From the NCBI GenBank assembly GCA_965644295.1, contig CBFFRP010000335.1, positions 124,001 to 188,000 of the forward strand: a DNA stretch of 64,000 nucleotides, read 5' to 3'. The stretch's first letter is position 1. Each line of letters opens with the position of its first letter. The translations under genes and the position numbers were made by a program. The stretch is from Paraphysomonas bandaiensis. Taxonomy: Eukaryota > Chrysophyceae. Shown in pieces: positions 21,801 to 25,956 of the stretch. Below the pieces are notes generated by a model that did not search any database, was not told where the DNA came from, and was given only the letters and a program-made list of their open reading frames with translations.

Positions 21801-21986
21801 AGACGGTGTGATTCTCTCTGATTCATTTTCAGAGTATCTTTCTGCCGTGTTTCCAACCCTTCCCTTCGACGACAACAAAGCATGTTTATGATTGTCATTT
21901 AGCTCTGATGACTGCACATAGTTGTGATATAATATTCCAGTTGGAATCAAAATAATGAATAATAACACACACTTCCACTGTACCAT
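1..21986 (-). CDS. Giant secreted/surface modular protein, P-S/P-T linkers (5' complete, 3' beyond window)
   Basis: One frame on the minus strand runs from the ATG at 21986-21984 to the left edge: 21,984 nt, at least 7,328 codons, with no intron and no stop found. An in-frame stop (22034-22032) lies just upstream and no earlier ATG intervenes. The first residues (MVQWKCVLLFIILIPTGILY) form a signal peptide or signal anchor. About 15 modules follow, each a P-S/P-T-rich linker plus a 270-300 residue Cys-rich region. The region has an N-terminal half with the motif LLDQFGDGW and aromatic strands, and a C-terminal half with GDGSYIFRSTGACDD, WEFCGVSGTGQ and a final Cys pair. Modules carry about six N-x-S/T sequons, so a heavily glycosylated extracellular protein is inferred. 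All module periods (1164, 1191, 1218, 156 bp) are multiples of 3 and stay in this frame. D-x-[FY]-GDGW motifs occur in other secreted stramenopile proteins. I do not recognise the full family; function is unknown (adhesin, cell covering or capture protein are guesses). Confidence 0.93.
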   Translation of the reverse strand, partial: MVQWKCVLLFIILIPTGILYHNYVQSSELNDNHKHALLSSKGRVGNTAERYSENESERITPSHFTTGELTSPSRTPSHVPCGYPSGIPSYTPSSQPSNSPSGVPSGQPSYLPTSVPSECPSSSPTSLPSGQPSSAPTTLGTVVLNNELECISDCDTVNIGSNDTCLYVTLLDQFGDGWSDAVDFYYWVQIRDDDSNIIRNSLDCSCSQMSGCVYHSELNIDQLYYFTLASMNETVPEYVWEMHWTVQIIENGTRKEKYYGGYNTSMVFEYNRADESYDLVMSENLWSVPGVCKDCSYFWNMSVSFDQYAAEVLHYGNGNGIYHTYGYSGGPEGFNGISWYITDLFKTVIYLHEQPFCDESDVLHSNGSEVDCLACLGDGSYIFRSTGACDDRSSRFEWEFCGVSGTGQNELSFVITDGVCHPGAYGDVTGVCSDTLSSNPTSVPSSVPSLLPTGEPTFCPSGSPSGIPSHVPSGYPSVIPSCTPTNRPSLSPSGQPSYLPTSVPSECPSSSPTSLPSGQPSSAPTTLGTVVLNNELECISDCDTVNIGSNDTCLYVTLLDQFGDGWSDAVDFYYWVQIRDDDSNIIRNSLDCSCSQMSGCVYPSELNIDQLYYFTLASMNETVPEYVWEMHWTVQIIENGTRKEKYYGGYNTSMVFEYNRADESYDLVMSENLWSVPGVCKDCSYFWNMSVSFDQYAAEVLHYGNGNGIYHTYGYSGGPEGFNGISWYITDLFKTVIYLHEQPFCDESDVLHSNGSEVDCLACLGDGSYIFRSTGACDDRSSRFEWEFCGVSGTGQNELSFVITDGVCHPGAYGDVTGVCSDTLSSNPTSVPSSVPSLLPTGEPTFCPSGSPSGIPSHVPSGYPSVIPSCTPTNRPSLSPSGQPSYLPTSVPSECPSSSPTSLPSGQPSSAPTTLGTVVLNNELECISDCDTVNIGSNDTCLYVTLLDQFGDGWSDAVDFYYWVQIRDDDSNIIRNSLDCSCSQMSGCVYPSELNIDQLYYFTLASMNETVPEYVWEMHWTVQIIENGTRKEKYYGGYNTSMVFEYNRADESYDLVMSENLWSVPGVCKDCSYFWNMSVSFDQYAAEVLHYGNGNGIYHTYGYSGGPEGFNGISWYITDLFKTVIYLHEQPFCDESDVLHSNGSEVDCLACLGDGSYIFRSTGACDDRSSRFEWEFCGVSGTGQNELSFVITDGVCHPGAYGDVTGVCSDTLSSNPTSVPSSVPSLLPTGEPTFCPSGCPSRIPSVFPSVSPSSLPTFHPSVLPSESPSSIPSCVPSAVPSFSPSTFPSSLPSKHPSTCPSGLPTGNPTELPSGSPTLFPSVYPTLVPSEQPTFLPSDEPTSIPTVLPTSSPSALPSAKPSRVPTYLPTFVPTGIPSGMPSNYPSWWPTFIPSVDPTSSPSQCPSSFPTVQPSGYPTQGPSGEPTLQPSCIPSSIPTFKPSCIPTEKPTSDPSSIPSCCPSRGPTSNPSLMPTCCPSGDPSGGPTYTPSASPSHNPSQLPTEKPTHEPTDNPSGMPTHSPSVLPSSRPSVTPSSCPSTCPSVLPSAIPSSNPSALPSVNPSVEPTSGPSALPSMRPSGRPSMKPSNSPSTLPSTAPTSTPSSVPSLVPSKFPTAFPSTSPSIMPTALSTITLNNTLECASNCSIPDEHKAVTCLFVTLLDQFGDGWSDAVDFYYWVQIRDDESNIIRNSLDCSCSQMSGCVYPSELNIDQLYYFTLASMNETVPEYVWEMHWTVQIIENGTRKEKYYGGYNTSMVFEYNRADESYDFVLSDNLRMPSRLCTTCNSSLKWPVKYQDYVESVSYKGDGSMSTHGSTSTQLYTSSWYVTDINKELLYAHETVFCDNMLYPNGSEVDCLACLGDGSYIFRSTGACDDRSSRFEWEFCGVSGTGQNELTFVITDGVCHPGAYGDVTGVCSDTLSSNPTGVPSSVPSLLPTNHPTGEPSGEPTSIPSSLPSGEPTGQPSSVPSNVPTSLPSGDPTGEPSSVPSSLPTGEPSGEPTSIPSSLPSGEPTGQPSSVPSNVPTSLPSGDPTGDPSSSPTAEPSNSPSGVPSGQPSYLPTSVPSKCPSSSPTSLPSLFYITAPTTLGTVVLNNELECISDCDTVNIGSNDTCLYVTLLDQFGDGWSDAVDFYYWVQIHDDDSNIIRNSLDCSCSQMSGCVYPSELNIDQLYYFTLLGIDANGSVSVVAEYPWEMHWTIQVIENGTRKEKYYGGYNTSMVFEYNRADESYDLVMSENLWSVPGVCKDCSYFWNMSVSFDQYAAEVLHYGNGNGIYHTYGYSGGPEGFNGISWYITDLFKTVIYLHEQPFCDESDVLHSNGSEVDCLACLGDGSYIFRSTGACDDRSSRFEWEFCGVSGTGQNELSFVITDGVCHPGAYGDVTGVCSDTLSSNPTSVPSSVPSLLPTGEPTFCPSGSPSGIPSHVPSGYPSGIPSYTPSSQPSNSPSGVPSGQPSYLPTSVPSECPSSSPTSLPSGQPSSAPTTLGTVVLNNELECISDCDTVNIGSNDTCLYVTLLDQFGDGWSDAVDFYYWVQIRDDDSNIIRNSLDCSCSQMSGCVYPSELNIDQLYYFTLLGIDANGSVSVVAEYPWEMHWTIQVIENGTRKEKYYGGYNTSMVFEYNRADESYDLVMSENLWSVPGVCKDCSYFWNMSVSFDQYAAEVLHYGNGNGIYHTYGYSGGPEGFNGISWYITDLFKTVIYLHEQPFCDESDVLHSNGSEVDCLACLGDGSYIFRSTGACDDRSSRFEWEFCGVSGTGQNELSFVITDGVCHPGAYGDVTGVCSDTLSSNPTSVPSSVPSLLPTGEPTFCPSGSPSGIPSHVPSGYPSGIPSYTPSSQPSNSPSGVPSGQPSYLPTSVPSECPSSSPTSLPSGQPSSAPTTLGTVVLNNELECISDCDTVNIGSNDTCLYVTLLDQFGDGWSDAVDFYYWVQIRDDDSNIIRNSLDCSCSQMSGCVYPSELNIDQLYYFTLLGIDANGSVSVVAEYPWEMHWTIQVIENGTRKEKYYGGYNTSMVFEYNRADESYDLVMSENLWSVPGVCKDCSYFWNMSVSFDQYAAEVLHYGNGNGIYHTYGYSGGPEGFNGISWYITDLFKTVIYLHEQPFCDESDVLHSNGSEVDCLACLGDGSYIFRSTGACDDRSSRFEWEFCGVSGTGQNELSFVITDGVCHPGAYGDVTGVCSDTLSSNPTSVPSSVPSLLPTGEPTFCPSGSPSGIPSHVPSGYPSGIPSYTPSSQPSNSPSGVPSGQPSYLPTSVPSECPSSSPTSLPSGQPSSAPTTLGTVVLNNELECISDCDTVNIGSNDTCLYVTLLDQFGDGWSDAVDFYYWVQIRDDDSNIIRNSLDCSCSQMSGCVYPSELNIDQLYYFTLLGIDANGSVSVVAEYPWEMHWTIQVIENGTRKEKYYGGYNTSMVFEYNRADESYDLVMSENLWSVPGVCKDCSYFWNMSVSFDQYAAEVLHYGNGNGIYHTYGYSGGPEGFNGISWYITDLFKTVIYLHEQPFCDESDVLHSNGSEVDCLACLGDGSYIFRSTGACDDRSSRFEWEFCGVSGTGQNELSFVITDGVCHPGAYGDVTGVCSDTLSSNPTGVPSSVPSLLPTGEPTFCPSGSPSGIPSHVPSGYPTVLGSVVLDDVLDCASNISLYTSYENSTCLLLSVMDQFGDGWSNETQFHYWVQIRDDDSNIVSNTLDCSCLLMSGCLYPSDLNIDQLYHFTLVASNFYDELVVPDHFWEMQWTVELVVNGTRTEKYYGGFNTSMVFLYDRTMESYDLIWSQNLWSYHDDCSGVSSLSESFPNNTLGEFTNLVNESDGYWNIALSVFDQADPTVLYLYSHSWCTTNISSILSDLDGLADGFYTLRTAGAFDANSESVTWDFCGVIGTSQFEFQFSVLNGMCYPGAYGNVDQICNGNISPAPTIIPSGQPSAHPSNCPSSTPTAIPTMLPSGSPSWQPSSFPSSTPTSIPSALPTAVPTALGTVVLNNELECSGADISSIYVTTNDTCLYVTLLDQFGDGWSDAVDFYYWVQIRDDDSNIIRNSLDCSCSQMSGCVYPSELNIDQLYYFTLASMNETVPEYVWEMHWTVQIIENGTRKEKYYGGYNTSIAFQYSGQDRSFDMVWSENTYATPMPCEYCVNLITSLESFLAIPLNEDGIRCTPQWYIANATTTEIHAYGIISSMGISDCVYGNLLDGIYTLRITHTTTSLQKQEWEFCGVSGTGQNELTFVITDGVCHPGAYGDVTGVCSDTLSSNPTSVPSSVPSLLPTGKPTSIPSGEPTWLPTTSPSYLPTSVPSECPSSSPTSLPSGQPSSAPTTLGTVVLNNELECISDCDTVNIGSNDTCLYVTLLDQFGDGWSDAVDFYYWVQIRDDDSNIIRNSLDCSCSQMSGCVYPSELNIDQLYFFTLASMNETVPEYVWEMHWTVQIIENGTRKEKYYGGYNTSMVFEYNRADESYDFVLSDNLRMPSRLCTTCNSSLKWPVKYQDYLESVSYKGDGSMSTHGSTSTQLYTSSWYVTDINKELLYAHETVFCDNMLYPNGSEVDCLACLGDGSYIFRSTGACDDRSSRFEWEFCGVSGTGQNELTFVITDGVCHPGAYGDVTGVCSDTLSSNPTGVPSSVPSLLPTNHPTGEPSGEPTSIPSSLPSGEPTGQPSSVPSNVPTSLPSGDPTGEPSSVPSSLPTGEPSGEPTSIPSSLPSGEPTGQPSSVPSNVPTSLPSGDPTGEPSSVPSSLPTGEPSGEPTSIPSSLPSGEPTGQPSSVPSNVPTSLPSGDPTGEPSSVPSSLPTGEPSGEPTSIPSSLPSGEPTGQPSSVPSNVPTSLPSGDPTGEPSSVPSSLPTGEPSGEPTSIPSSLPSGEPTGQPSSVPSNVPTSLPSGDPTGEPSSVPSSLPTGEPSGEPTSIPSSLPSGEPTGQPSSVPSNVPTSLPSGDPTGEPSSVPSSLPTGEPSGEPTSIPSSLPSGEPTGQPSSVPSNVPTSLPSGDPTGEPSSVPSSLPTGEPSGEPTSIPSSLPSGEPTGQPSSVPSNVPTSLPSGDPTGEPSSVPSSLPTGEPSGEPTSIPSSLPSGEPTGQPSSVPSNVPTSLPSGDPTGEPSSVPSSLPTGEPSGEPTSIPSSLPSGEPTGQPSSVPSNVPTSLPSGDPTGEPSSVPSSLPTGEPSGEPTSIPSSLPSGEPTGQPSSVPSNVPTSLPSGDPTGEPSSVPSSLPTGEPSGEPTSIPSSLPSGEPTGQPSSVPSNVPTSLPSGDPTGEPSSVPSSLPTGEPSGEPTSIPSSLPSGEPTGQPSSVPSNVPTSLPSGDPTGEPSSVPSSLPTGEPSGEPTSIPSSLPSGEPTGQPSSVPSNVPTSLPSGDPTGEPSSVPSSLPTGEPSGEPTSIPSSLPSGEPTGQPSSVPSNVPTSLPSGDPTGEPSSVPSSLPTGEPSGEPTSIPSSLPSGEPTGQPSSVPSNVPTSLPSGDPTGEPSSVPSSLPTGEPSGEPTSIPSSLPSGEPTGQPSSVPSNVPTSLPSGDPTGEPSSVPSSLPTGEPSGEPTSIPSSLPSGEPTGQPSSVPSNVPTSLPSGDPTGEPSSVPSSLPTGEPSGEPTSIPSSLPSGEPTGQPSSVPSNVPTSLPSGDPTGEPSSVPSSLPTGEPSGEPTSIPSSLPSGEPTGQPSSVPSNVPTSLPSGDPTGEPSSVPSSLPTGEPSGEPTSIPSSLPSGEPTGQPSSVPSNVPTSLPSGDPTGEPSSVPSSLPTGEPSGEPTSIPSSLPSGEPTGQPSSVPSNVPTSLPSGDPTGEPSSVPSSLPTGEPSGEPTSIPSSLPSGEPTGQPSSVPSNVPTSLPSGDPTGEPSSVPSSLPTGEPSGEPTSIPSSLPSGEPTGQPSSVPSNVPTSLPSGDPTGEPSSVPSSLPTGEPSGEPTSIPSSLPSGSPSWIPSAIPSSNPTILGTLSLVNVLECSDCSDSDGAYNETCLYISAFDQFGDGWGNETKLYYWAQVRDDESNIVSNSLNCQCPKLSGCLPPSDLNVDQLYHFNLFSTDSDGKSIVPEYYWEIHWTVQIVEGGVWKEKYYGGYNTTLTFAFNRMDGSYSLLNSQNVWKYPSVCHDCLTTGDNSLDMFWGNVLHSSTPITYGYGPNISTGEYMTLGWYIVDANETSTITAYGSPSCNAEGNESRCSCCLPDGEYLYKTTGACDSDSDWELWEFCGISGTSQFQLRFTIVDGKCTPGAQGGVDQVCSDSLSASPTLLPSFEPSETPSAAPSCRPSVGPTSIPTIEPTSIPSSLPSGEPTGQPSSVPSNVPTSLPSGDPTGEPSSVPSSLPTGEPSGEPTSIPSSLPSGSPSWIPSAIPSSNPTILGTLSLVNVLECSDCSDSDGAYNETCLYISAFDQFGDGWGNETKLYYWAQVRDDESNIVSNSLNCQCPKLSGCLPPSDLNVDQLYHFNLFSTDSDGKSIVPEYYWEIHWTVQIVEGGVWKEKYYGGYNTTLTFAFNRMDGSYSLLNSQNVWKYPSVCHDCLTTGDNSLDVFWGNVLHSSTPITYGYGPNISTGEYMTLGWYIVDANETSTITAYGSPSCNAEGNESRCSCCLPDGEYLYKTTGACDSDSDWELWEFCGISGTSQFQLRFTIVDGKCTPGAQGGVDQVCSDSLSASPTLLPSFEPSETPSAAPSCRPSVGPTSIPTFEPTSIPSSLPSGEPTGQPSSVPSNVPTSLPSGDPTGEPSSVPSSLPTGEPSGEPTSIPSSLPSGSPSWIPSAIPSSNPTILGTLSLVNVLECSDCSDSDGAYNETCLYISAFDQFGDGWGNETKLYYWAQVRDDESNIVSNSLNCQCPKLSGCLPPSDLNVDQLYHFNLFSTDSDGKSIVPEYYWEIHWTVQIVEGGVWKEKYYGGYNTTLTFAFNRMDGSYSLLNSQNVWKYPSVCHDCLTTGDNSLDVFWGNVLHSSTPITYGYGPNISTGEYMTLGWYIVDANETSTITAYGSPSCNAEGNESRCSCCLPDGEYLYKTTGACDSDSDWELWEFCGISGTSQFQLRFTIVDGKCTPGAQGGVDQVCSDSLSASPTLLPSFEPSETPSAAPSCRPSVGPTPIPSYAPSFVPTPFPPFILHDILEYPPAVSKPTGLYITLYDQFGDGWPHSINFTYYATMRNGPSSSTKLSANQHQHTTSADSIQPSAQVYQSNLIKTGLKFNESIRGGMLVPLNVPYDQSYYFELDDGVVSHPALFWEVHWTVQIVENGVWRNKYYGGYGTHVVFNFDYISQSYTIDSWKNLWIYPENCGSTCFSFNVDTHIYADEFFMDFTNSGNTSLGDSADSSLNVTSSEFLRTGWYITDAENKSVLFAYGKPYCSEFYEGGDHTTACKSCMADGEYIFRTTGAHDPDAELVSW
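990..4296 (-). repeat. Modules M12-M14 of the giant protein (1,218-bp near-identical units)
   Basis: Three modules repeat with an exact 1,218-bp period (406 codons; compare 4118, 2900 and 1682). The few substitutions include the sites near 2275, 3315 and 3784. Their sequence type is distinct: the N-half contains AFDQFGDGWGNETKLYYW and the C-half CCLPDGEYLYKTTGACDSDS. Each linker carries about one copy of the 52-residue unit plus a private P-S tail. Confidence 0.9.
4345..8141 (-). repeat. 24-copy 156-bp (52-residue) in-frame tandem array
   Basis: The 156-bp unit repeats 24 times plus a partial copy, coding on the minus strand for units that begin LPSGEPTGQPSSVPSNVPTS and end GEPSGEPTSIPSS. 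The only variation I see is one C/T site, C at 6051, 6987, 7143, 7455 and 7611 and T in the other 19 copies. It is synonymous (both Pro). The unit is a multiple of 3 and stop-free in other phases too, creating long shadow frames on both strands. Near-perfect homogeneity points to very recent expansion or ongoing conversion; copy number may vary between alleles or be affected by assembly. Confidence 0.95.
8198..11130 (-). repeat. Modules M9-M11 of the giant protein (diverged copies)
   Basis: Three modules of the giant frame with individual C-halves. M9 is about 11130-10266, M10 about 10091-9272 and M11 about 9085-8198, with short linkers between. M9 is the most diverged in both halves. M10 has a private C-half (9360-9700). 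M11 matches M4 in its C-half. All retain the DQFGDGW motif and the aromatic KYYGGYNTSMVF stretch or a close variant. Confidence 0.85.
11250..15743 (-). repeat. Modules M5-M8 of the giant protein (1,191-bp near-identical units)
   Basis: Four modules repeat with an exact 1,191-bp period (397 codons; compare 11318, 12509, 13700, 14891). The C-half reads the same in all four. The segment near 11810-11915 and its equivalents differs from the same position in M1-M4, M10 and M11, though the flanks match. M5 has a few private substitutions (near 15576 and 15611) and a different preceding linker. Confidence 0.9.
15888..16180 (-). repeat. Short (about 2-copy) version of the 52-residue repeat, M4-M5 linker
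   Basis: Two copies, one incomplete, of the 156-bp unit found 24 times at 4345-8141 sit in the M4-M5 linker. The right-hand junction (about 16175-16195) matches the junction at 8139-8160. The left side passes into P-S repeats specific to this linker. It looks like the unexpanded sister of the large array. Confidence 0.88.
16222..17107 (-). repeat. Module M4 of the giant protein, shares C-half type with M11
   Basis: M4 has the common LLDQFGDGW N-half but a different middle segment in its C-half (reading roughly TSTQLYTSSWYVTD). It is almost base-for-base identical to M11 (8198-8760), including the junction into the following linker. It differs from M1-M3 and M5-M8 in this segment while sharing the flanks. 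Confidence 0.85.
17108..18344 (-). repeat. Long heterogeneous P-S-rich linker between M3 and M4
   Basis: About 410 residues of the giant protein consist almost entirely of P-S-x-x-P-S/T tetrapeptides in the minus frame. On the plus strand they read as alternating triplets of the gatgga/gtaggt type. Unlike the 52-residue array there is no long higher-order unit, so this looks like an old, diverged linker. Extended, probably O-glycosylated stalks are the usual interpretation of such sequences; that is inference here. Confidence 0.85.
18345..21580 (-). repeat. Modules M1-M3 of the giant protein (1,164-bp near-identical units)
   Basis: Three modules repeat with an exact 1,164-bp period (388 codons; compare 20744, 19580 and 18416). 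They differ by only a few substitutions. Each holds the LLDQFGDGW half, the GDGSYIFRSTGACDD half and a P-S linker with strings such as FCPSGSPSGIPSHVPSGYPS. The N-terminal linker before M1 (about 21780-21581) has a slightly different P-S sequence. Near-identity implies recent duplication or gene conversion. Confidence 0.9.
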
Positions 21987-24388
21987 CTTCAGGCGTAGAT
22001 ACTTGTGGGTAACATCTATAAACGCTGAACGCTAAAGCGATACGACAAGATTATCACATTCGATTTATGACAGTACACGGACTCAAGACATAAGCATTTG
22101 GGTTATAAATGAGATTGAATCAATGCAGGCGAGTAGTGTGGATACTTACAAACAGACCGCTTGACTGTTATATCCAAATAGGCTACCGTACCATATCGCT
22201 CAGCTGATTCGGAAATACAGTACTGTACTGTGTATCCATACTTTCAAAAGGAGGTTGTACGAATGTACTGGGCTGTATTTCGCTCTCTAAACCGCCCTTT
22301 TTATGTGGACAAATTGAAATATCGGGATTTCTTTCGCGTTTTCACGACTTTTACCAGGCTTTGTTATATCGATACTGGCTGCTACTGTGTATTGTACAGA
22401 GTATCTAGATATGCTGCACTGTGCTGTTGTGGTTGAACTTACCGCCGTATATCTGGAACTACAACAGAGGCAGGGAGCGAGAAGCTTTGATGGGAGAACT
22501 CGAGAACTGTGTGTGATTCATCTCAGTGAGGAGAATCAGTTTATTGGTGTTTATGCTACGAGTGAATATGAATGTTACTGACCTTTCTTAGGCTAAAGCA
22601 ATTCAACACAGTACTGAGAGGAATTTTTGTTCAGTGAAATAACCCTCAGTCGATTCAGTAGTAGATGACTCCAATTTCACGCAGATTATATTAGTTTTCG
22701 TCAACGCTGATGATGTCAATGAATTCTAAATTCTCTGTGTGCCATATGATTGAGCGCAGTACGACTAGCTGTTCGAACAGCGACAGCATCCCATCTTATG
22801 CTCTTTTGGAAGATTCACTGGGTAGTTCAAATTGTTGAAAATGATTTGAGGAAAAAGAAATACACACGTGTTCTGTTTGACTCACTACTCCATTCGTGCC
22901 ACTACTACGGATATGGAGAAGAGTCTAGATGAGCCTGTATTTCTTTATATATAAAGCAAGGAGTATTTCAGCAGTCCAATGTCCTTATATGTATAAAATC
23001 TTATTAATGCTATCATCGTCAATAATGGAGTGGGGTATGTAATTAGTATGCATTTCGAATCAACGAAACTAGTGTAGTAAATCTGTGAAGTTTTGAGATA
23101 TGCAAATGCGAGTAAAATCGGACTATTCGAACGACTACAGCCACGTGCATACACTTGGCCATGAAATAGTTTATATTGAGTATTGTTGCATAAACACTTT
23201 TGAGTTTTCAATGTCTGCATTCATTAATTGATGGCTAGGTGAATACCATAAACACCTAGTCAATGTAAACGTAAGTATGAATTATTTGATGACTAGAGTT
23301 TCAACCCCTTGATTGGTTTTTACACTATATTTGCTGTGATTAGGAAATGACTACATCCAACGATCCAACAATAGCTCCCAAGTTAATATCGTTGTTGCCT
23401 TCAGATTTTAGTTTCAATATAAATTCTTGATTACTATTAAATGTTATCACCATTTTATTTTTAAAAGTGATTTTTTGATCTGAATTGGGTTCAACGGAAC
23501 ACTCGTATTAGCACCGGGTATTTCAGACACCCAACTTCAATACTCGGTTCGAACAGAAACTCTCTTCTATGTTAATTATGGTATTGGCAGTAATTTGAAT
23601 GTGTTTTTTATGACAATAATCAATTGTAGGGAAATCACAATGATGAGCCCAATACTAAAGATAGGAGCTTTACACACTCCACGTCCTAATCCATCCCCAT
23701 CTTTCGTCTGATGTAGAAGATCATAATGATGTTAGTGTAAGCGATATATCTTCAAAAGAATACTTACACGAGTATTACAATTAGAGAAACAGAGAGACCA
23801 GAATTGATTGGAGTAGCACTTGTGATAAATGAAAAAAATCGAGAGGTATAACTGTAAGAAGAGTATTCATATAATATATTGTGATGTTATATCGTCATTT
23901 ATTGCTCGCACTTGCACAGTACGACATATTGACTGTGAACTCTTTATAAAGATTTCTTAAAATTGCCATCCATTACTTCTATATTCTCCAGGATTCCTAC
24001 TTCATGCCATATCCCCTGGAGACAGTAAACATACGGGGCGGTGCGCTCGTGTCCGGCCAGGCTGGTCAACGGTACTGCTTGGTGTATTTGTATTCCGTTT
24101 CACATTTCAGCAAATGATGTAGGGCTGAAGTACGAAGTGTATTCCTCTGTATTTCTCCAAGAATTCTTGGATGATACTATTTGCTCTAAAATTGTTGGTT
24201 GGATACACACACATACATCTAGAGGCTTCCCATCTGTACATCTGTCCATACACACATATATATGCATGGGTTATTTCCTTCGTCCTAATCATCGCTAACA
24301 AACTCTGTTACTTCACCTGTCATCTCCTGCGTCCTGCTAGGGGATCTACGCATAATGCCCATGAATTAGCGGCATAAGAGGCGTATAT
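21987..24388. promoter_or_regulatory. 2.4-kb spacer between divergent giant gene and Ser-rich gene
   Basis: No convincing gene. It should hold the promoters of the giant gene (minus) and the gene at 24389 (plus). Small open frames (for example 22387-22581 plus, 22945-23220 minus, 24041-24298 plus) lack recognisable domains and good splice context. A short inverted motif (ctaggtg ... cacctag) occurs near 23236-23264. Confidence 0.5.
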
Positions 24389-25143
24389 ATGACAATGACT
24401 GACGAGGAGATGTGTAAGAGCTTATTTGTGGGTTCATGCAGCCCGAACCCCAGTAAGAGGAGCAACACTTTTAACAGAAGCTGCATACGAAGACATTCAG
24501 ACCCTCTTCTAACATCTTCTGGCGAAGGAGAAGAGTGGAAGAATCTGTTTAAGGGTAGATCTGACGACAATTTGGCTAGTGATGAGTACAGTATATACGA
24601 GACGTTCTTGCCACGCACTGAGTCTCTGGATGCACGTATTCCGGTATCACCGGGGTCAGTACAAGTCATGAGGCGAGAGTTCATGCTACCTAGCGTTTCT
24701 CATTCTCGCAGTAAAAGTGCGAAGCAGCGTCAGAGCCATAGAGCAATTCTTCAACCAATTATGGAGCAGAAGGACAATGAAAGCTCTGAATCTCCTAGTC
24801 AGAGCCCCAAGCCTATTAAGAAAAGCATGGTATACTCTTCCAGTTTTAGTAATGCAAATTATGAATGGTGTCTTTGTAGGCTCGTTCGTTGCTTTCGTTT
24901 TCTTATCGCTCCAGCCGAGCACATACGCCAGGAAAAGAGAAAGATTGGGAGTCGAAAAAGCCTCATGCGACGAAGAAAAGCTCTGTCATACCAATAATGC
25001 GCCCACTTACTCCGGACACTGCCTTACGATCGAATTCTCCGGAGAAACATCGCAGTACAGTAACCGTCCAAGCGGATACTAAAATTAACCCAACCCGTAG
25101 AAGATCATCTCTGTCGTCTATTCTTCCGTTTTTGAAATCTTAA
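24389..25143 (+). CDS. Ser-rich basic protein of unknown function (2 exons)
   Basis: Exons 24389-24829 and 24880-25143, joined across a 50-bp GT-AG intron (gtatac...tttgtag), give 234 residues. The intron falls between codons and joins two stretches of the same Ser/Arg/Pro-rich composition; without splicing the frame ends early. No domain or membrane segment is recognised. There are many likely phosphorylation sites, including RRHSDP, which resembles a basophilic-kinase/14-3-3 type motif, and a C-terminus ending RRRSSLSSILPFLKS. The start is the first ATG of the frame; a second Met follows two codons later. Disordered, probably a regulated cytosolic or nuclear protein; this is inference. Confidence 0.7.
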
Positions 25144-25956
25144 CTGCCTTGGTCATACCGTCAAAGAACTGTAAATACTGTGATGTTTTTCTATAGTTTG
25201 CTACATATATAAACTGACTAGGTCGCTATATCTATATGATTTATAATTATGTTGTGTTTGGTGAAAATGATTTCCTGCTATACCGATCTTAAATTATAAA
25301 CTTTATTTAATTGGATGTCGTACTATGCATGGCAAGCCACTAGAAAGGAATATTAACATATAACATATTGTATGCTTACTTAGTACCAGTCTTGAGTTCC
25401 GCCCACGTTTTCGTCCTGTGTGTGTTCTTGCTTAGAATGCTATAGAAAAGGTAGTCATGTTCATCATATAGTTGTTTGATGCAAGAGTGTCAAACAGGAT
25501 TGAGAATTTTAAATTTAGTATCTGCCGACATTTTTTGCCATTATTGCGCAATTGCGACAACCACAGATTTATTGCGAAGAAATGGGCTCCTCAGTCCTGT
25601 TACTTTATTAGTGTATTAATTCATTTTCTCTGTTATTAAGTTATTAGTGCAAGCAACACGATAGTGCTGTAACCCGCGAACTATCAACTAGACGATATTA
25701 CATTACCCACGAGTACAACAGCGAATAGGGACCATCATAGCAATTTCAATTGCTGACATAGCTACTATGATAGACACAATATAATCATACATTATTTTAA
25801 CATTGTGCCGAATTTCAGTGTCACGATTTCTATATCGCTCGATTGCAATTATATCAGTAATATAATAGTGAGTGTCACTAATATAGAGTACTCCTTCTGG
25901 CAACACCAATGCAATGACAAGATAGAGTAAGTAGTGCACTAACTACACCGTATTAC
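25144..25956. other. Convergent intergenic spacer
   Basis: About 0.8 kb of AT-rich sequence between the 3' ends of two convergent genes. No domain, RNA gene or clear repeat seen. Confidence 0.5.

Noticed and set aside
1-21980. Dozens of 60-190 codon frames on both strands in the module region
   Set aside because: They recur with the module periods and lie in the wrong phases of the giant frame, ending within each module.
24041-24298. 85-codon plus frame upstream of the Ser-rich gene
   Set aside because: No domain, no splice link to the next exon, and a TA/CA-repeat-like tail; probably untranslated.
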